Origin: Welwitschia mirabilis | Taxonomy: Eukaryota > Gnetophyta > Gnetopsida > Welwitschiales | Assembly: GCA_051453625.1 (NCBI GenBank) | Contig: JBOZIK010000001.1 | Coordinates: forward strand, 256,564,233-256,628,232 | Length of the DNA stretch: 64,000 nt | Direction: 5' to 3' | Shown here: piece after piece, positions 46,972-59,441 of the stretch | How the letters are laid out: every line of letters starts with the position of its first letter | Numbering within the stretch: position 1 is the first letter of the stretch | Made by a program: the position numbers and the translations under genes | The notes under the pieces: generated by a model | Database searches by the model: none | Seen by the model: the letters and a program-made list of their open reading frames with translations, nothing else | Told to the model about the DNA's origin: nothing

Positions 46972-49900
46972 TACAATTAATAGAAATTTTTAGGCTAGGA
47001 GAACAAGAATGCTTGATATGAAGGAAGGTATTAACACACTAAAGTATCATAAATAGGTAGAAGTGGAAAAGATTAGCCATTCAGAGATAAAGGTCAACTA
47101 AGAAGATAAAGCCAATCTCAGTATATGGTATGAATGCATGGAAATGAATCATTTCCAACATAATGAGGAGATGCATGACTAATTACTACTTAAAACCTTT
47201 ACATAGTACCTTATTTTTGTTGTTGGTTTATGATACTTCTAATGATGTATTGATGTAAATGCATTTTTTAATAAACAAAGATCAGTCTTTTAATGTTATA
47301 ATTGTTGATTAAGTTGTATTAACTCATTGATGTAATGAAAGGATTTTTGATGTTATGAAATAAAACTTTATTTATTTATTTTCATTTTTTGATGACATAT
47401 CATGATATTCTAATTATAATGCATTATGGAAACAATCTGTATGCTATACATTCCATTAATGTTATTATCTTGATGAAATTTCTAATTTTAAATTACATTG
47501 ATGTGTGGAGTGTAACATGCATACAATTATTATGATCTATGCTTTTCAATGGTTATTTAATAAAGAGATTAATGTTAAATCAGATTTTTACATTCTTTTT
47601 TTGTTCTATATTATCATTACCTACTTCATGAAACTTTAAGAAATTTTTTTAAAACACAAATAATTTGAAATCTTCTATGAATTTTATGATTATTCTTCTA
47701 GGGAATATGTTGCAGTTTCTTAACAACTATAAGTTTCATATACATGTTTTATTAGAAATCATGTGAGGACTTGCTTTTGAGGCAATCTTAACAACTTGAA
47801 GAATAGACACGTTATCTTTAGATGCTTCTCAATAAGGCATAGTTAAGAAAACCATGCTTCTCAAAAATTCTCTTTACAGATTAATGGAAATGTAAGTGAC
47901 AAGTTGTCAACTAAAGTTACAGCTTGATCAAATCTAAAGGACATAGTATTAAGTCCATTAACAGGGTACTGGATGCTAAAAAGAATCCTTAAAAATATAT
48001 TAAAAATAACTTTGAGTACTTGAAAACAAACATGGAGGAAACATCATAAGAACTTATGCCAGTTATGCAGTAGTGGTTTAATTCATATCCTTGCCTTAAA
48101 GATTTGATGATTCCAATAAGTTGAATAGTAGTTGCATCATTGTTAACTTCGACTAGTAACTTGTGTACAACATTAGAGTAACCCTTTTAAGATAATTCCA
48201 GTTTAATGTTAATAACTAAAGACAAGAGCATGAAAAGCTGTAAATATGAAAACCTTTTAACACTAATAATCACAAACTCTTTTCAACTACTTGAGGCTTT
48301 TTAAATCAAATTTCAAGTATAAGGGGTAATTAAAATAACTATATGTGATAAATATTAAAGTTAAATAGTTAGATTTCATATAAAATGTAGTGGAGCATAA
48401 ATTAAAATGACATTGCAATCATTAAACCTATCTACAAACACATAAAATAGAAACAACATAGTGAATGAATATTATCAAAAAAAGTAACGTATGACATTGA
48501 CATTCATTTTTGACATGATAATTTAGCTATGAATTAATGATTAGTTAAATACCTACTAATTATGAAGTGCAAAATTAATAACCAAGTGCCATTTCACATT
48601 TATTACCTACTAAGAAATCCTTATAAAGTAAGGTTATGAACATGAAATTATTATAACCCATTTCCTTTGGAGCAAGTGTATCAATGAAAAATTCTACCAA
48701 TGTACAACCTATTTATAATTAAAGTTGCCATGATTTTGAAGTACTTATTTTAATTTAAATCATGAAATTTATTTTTTTACTACTATCACTATATTGAAAA
48801 CATTTGGTGCATGGAATAATATTACAAAATCATGTTGATGCATTGAGAAAACAAGTTTCCAATCATGACAACTTTGCTATTTTCTTTAAGAAGCTTTAGA
48901 ATTTAACTTGAACAATATGGTTAATAAAGTTTTATAAGAATGTAACAATAAGATTTTAAAGTATTAGAGGATTGCTACTAAAATAAAAGGGAGAAGTGAT
49001 GATGTTGTAGAAGTCACAATTATAATGCCTATTTTAATCTTTTTTAATACAAAAATAATCATGAATATTCATTAATCAGAAAAATATTAAAAAGGTATAT
49101 GATGATTTTTTGAGTTATTAATGAATGTTACATGATCTCATCTTTGATACATTTTTAAAAAGAATAGATTTCAAGTTAGAATTTAAATTTTTACTTATTT
49201 TAATAGCAAGCCATTTTACATGTGCTATATAATTTGCTAAGAATAGAAGTAGTTAACAACACATGTGATACTAATTATAATTAATGTATGATAAACACTA
49301 ATTCAAGATTTACAATTAAATTTAATAGGTTTCTATTTCATCCCTTGATATCTACATAAGATTTAAGAACCTAATACATTTTACAAACTTAAATTTAGAT
49401 TGATTTAATTTTAAGATAACTTTTTTTCTTAGTTGATTATATGTATCACATGTGGAACTCATTGTAATTATATTTGCAATAAAGGTGAATTAGACATATG
49501 ATTTGGTTGCAATTAGGTTAGATGGAAAAAGATAAAAAGTTATTTTCAAACTTAGTACAAACCTATTATTAGATTGTAGTACAAATTTTAATTAAAAAAT
49601 AAAAAAGAACAAGCCACATTTTGAACAAGAACTACTATTAGAGTTTTAATGAGATGATGAAGGTTGAATGCAAGAATTTGGTATCAAATTAATCCTTATT
49701 TCATATACTTCTTTTTGAAATTAAGTTTAATATCATTTCAGAAAATTTTTTCATTAGTCTCATGTGTAAAAACTAATATAGCTTAATTNNNNNNNNNNNN
49801 NNNNNNNNNNNNNNNNNNNNNNNNNNNNNNNNNNNNNNNNNNNNNNNNNNNNNNNNNNNNNNNNNNNNNNNNNNNNNNNNNNNNNNNNNNNNNNNNNNNN

Positions 49901-50478
49901 NNNNNNNNNNNNNNNNNNNNNNNNNNNNNNNNNNNNNNNNNNNNNNNNNNNNNNNNNNNNNNNNNNNNNNNNNNNNNNNNNNNNNNNNNNNNNNNNNNNN
50001 NNNNNNNNNNNNNNNNNNNNNNNNNNNNNNNNNNNNNNNNNNNNNNNNNNNNNNNNNNNNNNNNNNNNNNNNNNNNNNNNNNNNNNNNNNNNNNNNNNNN
50101 NNNNNNNNNNNNNNNNNNNNNNNNNNNNNNNNNNNNNNNNNNNNNNNNNNNNNNNNNNNNNNNNNNNNNNNNNNNNNNNNNNNNNNNNNNNNNNNNNNNN
50201 NNNNNNNNNNNNNNNNNNNNNNNNNNNNNNNNNNNNNNNNNNNNNNNNNNNNNNNNNNNNNNNNNNNNNNNNNNNNNNNNNNNNNNNNNNNNNNNNNNNN
50301 NNNNNNNNNNNNNNNNNNNNNNNNNNNNNNNNNNNNNNNNNNNNNNNNNNNNNNNNNNNNNNNNNNNNNNNNNNNNNNNNNNNNNNNNNNNNNNNNNNNN
50401 NNNNNNNNNNNNNNNNNNNNNNNNNNNNNNNNNNNNNNNNNNNNNNNNNNNNNNNNNNNNNNNNNNNNNNNNNNNNNN
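46972..50478. other. AT-rich stretch, nothing recognised, ending in an N gap
   Basis: About 2.8 kb of AT-rich sequence without a supported gene, then 690 N (49789-50478). No LTR pair, domain or RNA signal seen. Confidence 0.4.
49789..50478. other. Assembly gap, 690 N
   Basis: Unknown sequence left of the partial coding paralogue at 50660-51040. Confidence 0.99.
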
Positions 50479-50659
50479 AATATTTTCATATCTATTTTTC
50501 ATGTAAATAACTAGTTTAATGCATGATTTAATTCTTTTAATGAATTATTATCTATTTTTATTTTGTGACATGTGATTCATTCATGGTTTCATTACTAAAA
50601 GTAATTCATAACTATTTTTATAACATCTTATACTTAAAGACATCAGTCATAGGGTGAAA

Positions 50660-51040
50660 CTATTAACGTTGTAAAATTAATATAATTCATTTTGATTTTT
50701 ATATGCCTGTGAGTATCTAAATCACTAGTTTTTTAATTGATTTTTCTTTTCAAAAAATGTTTTATTCCATTTTTGTTATTTTATTCATTTATTAAAAACA
50801 ATTTATTTATATATGATTAACTTAATTCTAGTTTTATTATTTTAAATCCATATTTGATAGCTTCCATGGATACAATAGATGGATCATTATTAGCTTTGCT
50901 AATTTCTTACCACTATCTAGCATATTTAACATCCAATTCAACACATAATTTAGCTAAGTTCTTATTTAAATAATAAGGATGAAATTTAGTATTAGGTAAA
51001 CAAGAGACTCTAGTAATAAGCATTAGATTAATAAATATTT
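50660..51040 (-). pseudogene. Partial paralogue of the 44.4-47.0 kb coding remnant
   Basis: Aligns with 45285-45485 ('ttattttaaatccatat' against 'ttatttcaaatccatat'). On the minus strand a frame with few stops reads NLAKLCVELDVKYAR, then EISKANNDPSIVSMEAIKYG followed by FKIIKL, where the other copy has QAIRYGFEIIELELS. Being shared and coding-like in the same frame supports a real ancestral protein. It is cut on its right by the LTR starting at 51046. Confidence 0.4.
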
Positions 51041-51625
51041 TAATTTGTTACATCCAGATTTTTAAAGGTTCAAAGATTTAGCCTTAATTAGTTAAGTAAA
51101 AACTAAATTAAAAATAACTTTATTGTGATGGAGTCCATTAAGGTAATGTTATTATAGTATTCTTTATTTATTCTTTTATTATTGAGATGTAATTACTTTG
51201 TAGAAATTTGTTGTATTGCAATTATTATTTTAAGTGCTTTCTTTCTTGCAATAATCATAATTAATAATATTATTTTGGAGTAACTTATTGGTTATTTAAT
51301 TATAAACTTTAGTGGCTAAACTAGTGATTATATTATTTTATTTTCTTTTGTAACTATTGCATTTAAATACCATGATTAGTATATTTTCTTATTTTTATGC
51401 ATGTCAAAAGAATTTTATAATGATTATAATTATTGAGATGCATTATGCTAGTTTATTTTAATAATTTATTTTAATAGTGTATGGTAAGTAACACCCATAA
51501 TTATGATGTCGCACTTTCTTTTATTATTAATTATGAAAAATATTTTTTCATGTGGCTATTGGAATTACTTACTAAGTGGCTTATCTTAATTATTTATTAT
51601 ATAATTGCAAGTAGTGGAATGTTGA

Positions 51626-51880
51626 TTTTTTTTTGAAGAATTAGCGGGTAGGTAATTTTACGTTATACAAATGCCCAGTGGTGCTTGGGCTTACGGAATC
51701 TAAGGAATTTGTATTCCCTGTTGATAGCAGTAAAGTAATTTTATGCCACACAAATGCCCAATGACACCTAAACTTACGAAATCTATTCCATTTATCTTCC
51801 CTGCCACAGCAAGGGTTTGAACTTTGGACCTATGTGTCCATGTGTCTATGACTTTACCGCTCTGGGAAGTAGTCATGGAC
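51626..51880 (-). mobile_element. tRNA-derived SINE inserted in the 5' LTR
   Basis: 255 bp on the minus strand, flanked by the 9-bp duplication 'gaatgttga' (51617-51625 and 51881-51889). It ends in a 9-base oligo(A) tail (plus-strand T run, 51626-51634). The 3' LTR holds a single 'gaatgttga' at the equivalent place near 60048 with nothing inserted. The head carries pol III boxes: A-like AGAGCGGTAAAGTC (plus 51850-51863) and B-like AGTTCAAACCC (plus 51813-51823). The body consists of two imperfect copies of an 83-bp unit starting at 51651 and 51734. Confidence 0.9.
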
Positions 51881-52039
51881 GAATGTTGAATATTTATTAT
51901 TTATTATTAGGATGAAATATTAATGCATCTAGTGACTAGACAAGGTAATGATTAGAGGTTATGAAGTTCTTACCACCTTCTTTTCATGATGGTGTCTCTT
52001 CATATCTTTGTATATCTTCATATCCCCACATCCTCTTAT

Positions 52040-52048
52040 TATAAATAG
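52040..52048 (+). promoter_or_regulatory. TATA box in the 5' LTR
   Basis: 'tataaatag' conserved at the same place in the 3' LTR (60202-60210), despite decay elsewhere. It probably marks the U3/R boundary of the element's promoter. Confidence 0.65.
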
Positions 52049-52386
52049 AACTTTCTTCTCCTCTCATTTGCATATTTCTAAGAATTTGTTTGTTATTATA
52101 TCTTGGTGATTTCAAAACTTAGATCTTGGAAAGCATCAGAGTCTTGGAAAGTCTTGAAGTCTTCAAGTTTACAAGTCTTCATCTAACTTTGGGTATGGTT
52201 TAAGGCTTCATTTATCTCTTGTATGGTCTTGTTTTAATTTCTGAGTCATGTATGGTCTTAGGATATTTTCTTTAATTCTTGTATGGTACTAAGCAATTCT
52301 TACATCTTTTTCATGATTTTATGGATTTTTTTTGCTATCTTATTTGATCTTGTAAGCTTCTTCTTATTCATGTAAATAACTTGGCT

Positions 52387-52486
52387 NNNNNNNNNNNNNN
52401 NNNNNNNNNNNNNNNNNNNNNNNNNNNNNNNNNNNNNNNNNNNNNNNNNNNNNNNNNNNNNNNNNNNNNNNNNNNNNNNNNNNNNN
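52387..52486. other. Assembly gap, 100 N, probably an artefact
   Basis: The 39 bases before the gap (52348-52386) are repeated exactly after it (52487-52525), while the partner LTR has this segment once. The two contig ends most likely overlap. Confidence 0.9.
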
Positions 52487-52788
52487 TCTTGTAAGCTTCT
52501 TCTTATTCATGTAAATAACTTGGCTGTGAATCTAATTTTATGCCTATAAAATAAGATGAAATAAAATTGGTTAAGTAACCAAATTATGTGGCTTTAGGGG
52601 TTGGGCCATTTGAAGGGCTCCCATTGATTATAAAAGTGAACTGTTAGAGTGAATAGAATGATTACATTATGTTTATGACCTATCTAGTTATGCATGACAA
52701 GATTTATATATGGCTTCAAAGGATTTTATCCCATCTGAAGGATTTCTATTGGTTATAGGAATGAACCTCTAGACAAATGGGCATTTTC

Positions 52789-53578
52789 NNNNNNNNNNNN
52801 NNNNNNNNNNNNNNNNNNNNNNNNNNNNNNNNNNNNNNNNNNNNNNNNNNNNNNNNNNNNNNNNNNNNNNNNNNNNNNNNNNNNNNNNNNNNNNNNNNNN
52901 NNNNNNNNNNNNNNNNNNNNNNNNNNNNNNNNNNNNNNNNNNNNNNNNNNNNNNNNNNNNNNNNNNNNNNNNNNNNNNNNNNNNNNNNNNNNNNNNNNNN
53001 NNNNNNNNNNNNNNNNNNNNNNNNNNNNNNNNNNNNNNNNNNNNNNNNNNNNNNNNNNNNNNNNNNNNNNNNNNNNNNNNNNNNNNNNNNNNNNNNNNNN
53101 NNNNNNNNNNNNNNNNNNNNNNNNNNNNNNNNNNNNNNNNNNNNNNNNNNNNNNNNNNNNNNNNNNNNNNNNNNNNNNNNNNNNNNNNNNNNNNNNNNNN
53201 NNNNNNNNNNNNNNNNNNNNNNNNNNNNNNNNNNNNNNNNNNNNNNNNNNNNNNNNNNNNNNNNNNNNNNNNNNNNNNNNNNNNNNNNNNNNNNNNNNNN
53301 NNNNNNNNNNNNNNNNNNNNNNNNNNNNNNNNNNNNNNNNNNNNNNNNNNNNNNNNNNNNNNNNNNNNNNNNNNNNNNNNNNNNNNNNNNNNNNNNNNNN
53401 NNNNNNNNNNNNNNNNNNNNNNNNNNNNNNNNNNNNNNNNNNNNNNNNNNNNNNNNNNNNNNNNNNNNNNNNNNNNNNNNNNNNNNNNNNNNNNNNNNNN
53501 NNNNNNNNNNNNNNNNNNNNNNNNNNNNNNNNNNNNNNNNNNNNNNNNNNNNNNNNNNNNNNNNNNNNNNNNNNNNNN
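52789..53578. other. Assembly gap, 790 N
   Basis: Inside the 5' LTR, next to a (TA)n run at 53579-53596. The partner LTR has only about 300 bases in the corresponding interval. Confidence 0.99.
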
Positions 53579-53863
53579 TATATATATATATATATAAGAA
53601 TTATTTATAGATTTATAGGGGTAATGTACTTATGTGTCTTTTGTTATAGAACATTATAAAAGTTTAAACTTGTCTTCTCTTCCTTCCTAAAAGTTATTTT
53701 GAGAAGCAAACCTATAATTATGCTTATTAGGCTATAAAAATTAGGATATTACATTTTGATATTAGAGCATTACTTGAAGTTTTAAATTTTAAAAAAAGTG
53801 GATGTTTCAATTTTATTTTAGAGTGAGTTCAAGTTTTTAGTTTTACAAAATATGGATGTTACA

Positions 53864-53880
53864 ATTTGATATCAGAGCCT
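53864..53880 (+). other. Primer binding site of the large-LTR element
   Basis: 'atttgatatcagagcct' immediately follows the 5' LTR end; TGATATCAGAGC differs from the initiator-Met primer site at one position. A weaker look-alike lies inside the LTR near 53755. Confidence 0.8.
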
Positions 53881-56800
53881 AAGTTGTGATTTCTCTAAGC
53901 CCAGTCACTGCGAAGTTATCATAACAACCTAAGTTATGATTTAATTGGGCATGATTGCTATTAAGTTGTTAAAATTTCTAACACTAGAGCCTAGGTTATG
54001 CTATTAGTTGAATAAGATAATTAAAATCTTTTGAAGTAATCTAGGTTGTGAAAATACTTCTTAGAAGAACTTGACACACCAAATCTTATTACATTAACAC
54101 ATAATACTTTATTTTTGTGTAGCAAAGGAAAATGACATAATGTATGCCAACATTAGCATGCTATTAGCAAGGTATGATAAGAAGGAATTACAAGCATAGG
54201 TCTTACTTTGGAATACTCCCTATTATGATGAAACTATTCTTGTTTAATCATACTATTAAGAATGGAATAAGTGTAGGCAATTATAGTAAATGAACATTTT
54301 TCATTGCATTAGAAAAAGGTAGACTTTATATCAATGTTAGCTACATTTTAATGAACAAGCACTTGAGGAGTCTTCAATATCTACTATTAAATGAGTTTCA
54401 GTTTCATTAGATTGTAGTATTTTGGAGATGAATCAATAAGTTACCCAATGATATGTAGATTTCACATAATGTAGTGCATAAAGAGAATAATCATGATGAA
54501 GAAAGTTTAGTGTCTTAGTGGTACCTAGTGCTATTTTTAGAGTTTCAGGCTAATTAAGATGCGCAACTCTATTATTTATTATGCATTGATGTTTATGATC
54601 ATTTAATAAAATGAACTAAATTATTTAGATCTCTATTTTCATAAGAACCTAGCGAGTCCAATGGTGTCAATATCCTCTTCATAATAAGAGAAAGTGAAGA
54701 ATGCTTCTAAAGCTTTTCAAATAGTCATTCAAAGCTTAATCTTGTCAAAAACACATTTAAAGGAAAACATGTTTTATCTTTTATGGAATTCATTCTGCAT
54801 TCATTTATAAAAGATCCATTTTCTATGAATACAAGAAAAAGAATTATATGTGATCTATTGGCGTATATGTCATGTAATCACAGAATGTTCTTATGATGAA
54901 GGAATGAATGAATTTAGAATTCATTACACAACTGTTTATGAAATTAGGTACTTAGTTTCATAAATTATTTTACAATAATTTAAGCTTTATCCAAATAGAT
55001 TCCTTATGCAAAATTCATTCAATGTCTCTTTGGATCTCTTTCCAAAATCCCTACATTATGACATGAATAATTTTGTATGGGGTTCTCTTTGGGATACCAA
55101 TGAATCTGATCAAATTTATCTCTTTCATTTTCCTTTAGATTCTTCTCCTTCTCTTCCATTTTTTGGTAATAAACCTTCCCTTTAATCTATAAGTGTTTCT
55201 TTTGATTTCATTATTTTCCAATTATAATATAATGCTTTGCTATGGAATTCAAGAGAAGCAAAAAGTAAAATAGAGTCTCTTCTAGAAAGATAAAGAAAGA
55301 GAATGAATGCTCTTAAGAGTAGGGTAGTAAAGGAAAAAGGAGATACTAGTTTTGTTAGTAAAGCTAATTCTAAAACTCTTATTCCAGACAAGTATGTGGT
55401 GCATAGGAAAGTAGAAATTTGATTATTTTTTGGCATTAAATTACCATATCCAAATGAAACCTATGATTTCATAAAGTGGTTTTACAAAATCCAATTTAAC
55501 CATCTAATCTTTTAAACTTATCCCTAGGCCTTCAATATTATTTCTTTTCGGAACTGCAGATAGTATTCTTATTCAAAGAGTGTGCATGATCTCAAATGCA
55601 ACTATAGAATTCTAGTATACACTGGATGTTCAAGTTATTTATAGAGCCTTCACCAGGTATTAATGAAGACTAATACTAAGAGAGTTATGACATCCCTTGA
55701 GTAATCCTTTTTTAAAGCTTGGTATACATAAAGAGTGAAGATAGTGATAATAATTTTAGCTACACCAATGGTACTGACCATGATGTTAATCTACGATTTA
55801 AATGACCAAGAAAATTCCCAAGAAGAAGATGAATAATTTCAACTAGAGGGGATTCAAGAGGAGGATGAAGATGTTTACATATACTCTACATTATTTATAG
55901 AACAGGATGAGACCTTGAGTCTAATTAATCTTCGCTAGTAAGTATTTACTGCAACATAGTCTGCTACTACTTTTGAATGCCAACTATTTAGAGAGGTTCA
56001 TAAGACAATAAAAGTAGCAGAAAGTGGAGATAAGTTAGGCCATTTATGCTTTATTATGAATACACTAAGAGTTAGTAAATACAATGCAATAGTCTATAAG
56101 AGTTGCTAGGAGAAAACTCATGCTTATCCTACTAGGGGCATATGAGTTTATAGATGTGTGATGGGTCTGGAAAGAGGAAGATACTATGTAAATTTTTTGT
56201 GGATTTGGATTTTAGTTCTCAATTCAAAATCATTAGATACATAATGGAACATCAAACATTGATGATGGATTTATCAGTCTTATTCATGAGCCATGTAGAG
56301 AAACTCTGTATGCATTTAGATTGTCCAAAATGAAAAGACCTATAGGGAATCTTATCACTTGTTACCTAAGCTATGTTAGAAGGTGCTATTAGAATATCAA
56401 AAATACCTAGGTTATATTACTAATTTTTATATGTCTCAAATCTTGAGGGTGTTAAATAAGAGTTAGAAAATCATAACTTAAAGCTATTTGATAGTGTTTG
56501 ACATGATGACTAAAATATTTTCTGGGGATGTATCTCATTGTCACCAAAATTTAAGTATGCTCATAACATGCTAGTATAGATATTCAATATAAAGAGGTAA
56601 TCCACTATCTACCAGTATTTAGGTTATTAGTATAACTTTTTAAGGATGGACCTTCTTAATTCTCATATATTTCATGCTTTTGTGTGTCATAAGATTGGTT
56701 TGAATTAACTAGTAGTATTGGATACTGATTATGATATGTGTCTGGGTACGGTAGTTTTTAGTTTTGAAAGATTTTTATAACATTTGTTTAGTAAGTATAG

Positions 56801-59430
56801 TGTTAAGGATCAAAGTTTCTAGACTAAAAGGTAAGTACAGTGCTAAGGATCAAAGTTTTCTAAACTAAATGACATTTTTAAAATGTTAGAACTTTCAAAC
56901 TGCTAATACAGTTATATTCATGCTTTAGAATCTATGAAATCCTAAATAGCTTTAATAGTCTTCAAAATTGTAATGTTTTCAATGTCATTGTAAGAAAAAT
57001 TATTTTATTTGAGAGTGTGTTGTTAGCTCTAAAATTTTTGTTTAGTTGGTTTGTATTCCTTGGAGGACTTTATAATCAAATGTTTTAAACTTTAAGACAG
57101 GAACATATTCTTTTTACTGTTGTTTTATCAAACTTCACTTCATATCCACTATAATTTCTAGTTGTTATAGTGCTAGAGGAATGATGTATCTAATTTCTTT
57201 TTCTTTGTAGAATTAGACAAACAAATCATAAGTATATCCACCTTTATTATTGGTAGGAAGGCTTTCTAGTTTAAACCTAAGTTTACCTTGTAACTTCTAC
57301 CAATAAAACTTTAAAGGCTACAAATACTTGGTCTTTTGATTTTTAAAGTGTAAGCTATACTTTATGAGTAGGACTATTAATGTATGCAATAAACTAAACA
57401 AGTGTAAATAACGTTAAAGTAAAATATGTTTTAATGTATTAGAGACATTAGAATGAATAGGTTCTAGCTTACTAGTTTTTCTTCTTTCTAAATCTCTATG
57501 AAAATTAACTCTATAGGAATTTTCGTAATACAATCTTATATAGAAGTCCAAAGAATTACAAAGAGCTTAAATTAGAAGTAGTACTAGTAAGTTTGAGAAT
57601 TTCCCCAGGGAGAGATTACGGTGGTTGCATCACTTGATTNNNNNNNNNNNNNNNNNNNNNNNNNNNNNNNNNNNNNNNNNNNNNNNNNNNNNNNNNNNNN
57701 NNNNNNNNNNNNNNNNNNNNNNNNNNNNNNNNNNNNNNNNNNNNNNNNNNNNNNNNNNNNNNNNNNNNNNNNNNNNNNNNNNNNNNNNNNNNNNNNNNNN
57801 NNNNNNNNNNNNNNNNNNNNNNNNNNNNNNNNNNNNNNNNNNNNNNNNNNNNNNNNNNNNNNNNNNNNNNNNNNNNNNNNNNNNNNNNNNNNNNNNNNNN
57901 NNNNNNNNNNNNNNNNNNNNNNNNNNNNNNNNNNNNNNNNNNNNNNNNNNNNNNNNNNNNNNNNNNNNNNNNNNNNNNNNNNNNNNNNNNNNNNNNNNNN
58001 NNNNNNNNNNNNNNNNNNNNNNNNNNNNNNNNNNNNNNNNNNNNNNNNNNNNNNNNNNNNNNNNNNNNNNNNNNNNNNNNNNNNNNNNNNNNNNNNNNNN
58101 NNNNNNNNNNNNNNNNNNNNNNNNNNNNNNNNNNNNNNNNNNNNNNNNNNNNNNNNNNNNNNNNNGTGATAACACTCTTATTTTATAGGGAGCGATTTAT
58201 CTTTTTTAATCTACAAACCTAGCTTATGAATACATCTTTGTAGCTATCTATTATAATAGGAACTATTATAGTCTTCTCATTATTATAAACTTCTTTTAGA
58301 AGATATCCTAATGAGAATGGTAATAATAATATTGATGAAGGCTCCAAAACAAAGTCAAGCTAGATGTTGGATTTACTACTTTTAATGGCATAGTAAATAT
58401 TTCATTAAAAGAATATGAAAGATAGTATGAAATATTCCCATTATATTCATAGCTCACAACCATCAACATAATCTCCAAAAGCCTGAGTATCTAGAGCATA
58501 ATGCTCTTTGCATGAGAATAATTATGAAAGTGGATACTAACCTCTACATGTTATCATTATTCAAGGCTACCGATTTATTTATTGATCTTATCTTTGAAAT
58601 GTAACCCATAGATCTAATGTCTCTAGTGAATTTAATTGAATTTCTAATTACCATTGATGCAAGATGACTCAAACACCATATGAAGATTTCATTCACTATT
58701 ATAATATTTTAAATACCTCCATACCATCATCTTGCTTGCTTGAGTTAACTTCTTTCATGTTAGCTTTATCTTCTTTTATAAGAGGATTTCTATTGTGTTG
58801 TTTATTCTTAGGAGAATCATACTTTATTTCCTACTTTGATTCATCAGAATCATTTTCTGTAGTTCTTTTCTTTAAAGTGATATAATTGATGTTATGAATA
58901 AGCACAAGCCCAAGAATGCTAGGTGATTTTTCCTTTTTATTCCTCAAGTAAAACTAGATTATATAATCAAAATTCTTATAGAGGCATCAAAAGAAGCTTG
59001 AAACAAAGAAGTGTAAAGTGAAAGAGACTTACAATTTATGAGCATAGGCTTGAAAAATTTCTACATAACATCTTTAGACATGAGTGTTACAATTTAGAGT
59101 AAGAGATTATTGTGTCGTAGCTTACTAGGCTAAGTTTTTTTTGATTTTTGTTTTTTATCAAATCAAGGAGGTCATTGAGAAATTTATTCTTATGAACTTG
59201 AATTGTTTTCAACCATCTGTAAGTATATATTCAACTAAATAGTGCAATTGAAGTTTGACCAATTAAAGTTTTGGGTCAAAAGAAAGCTATACTCAAAGAA
59301 AGATAAATTTAGTGTTACAAAGTAAAATGATTAGGAGAGATAAAATTAGAAGGTACTTAGGAATATAAAATAGATGTATTATAGTGAATAACTAAGCTAT
59401 CTTATTTAAATTTTAAGGAAAAAATTTAAG
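53881..59430 (+). other. Interior of the large-LTR element, no domain recognised
   Basis: Contains a 526-N gap (57640-58165). Short coding-like stretches exist, for example EEDEDVYIYSTLFIEQDETL near 55861-55920, but none could be assigned. Near the primer site the motif cctaagtt(a/g)tga recurs at about 53878, 53929, 53991 and 54040. A 41-base tandem duplication lies at 56797-56875. Open frames across the N gap are not real. Confidence 0.5.
57640..58165. other. Assembly gap, 526 N
   Basis: Inside the interior of the large-LTR element. Confidence 0.99.
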
Positions 59431-59441
59431 AGGTGGAGGAA
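59430..59441 (+). other. Polypurine tract of the large-LTR element
   Basis: 'gaggtggaggaa' directly abuts the 3' LTR starting TGTCAT at 59442, the standard arrangement for plus-strand priming. Confidence 0.8.

Larger units (their letters stand above)
51046..53863 (+). repeat. 5' LTR of the large-LTR element
   Basis: Begins TGTTACATCC and ends GTTACA. It matches the 3' LTR along its whole visible length, for example 'tggagtccattaaggtaat' at 51129 and 59523. It is longer than the partner because it holds a SINE (51626-51880), a 100-N gap (52387-52486) and a 790-N gap (52789-53578). Confidence 0.88.

Noticed and set aside
53750-53770. First TGATATTAGAGC-like site as the primer site of the large-LTR element
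   Set aside because: Homology with the 3' LTR continues about 100 bases beyond it, so it is inside the LTR; the true site follows at 53864.
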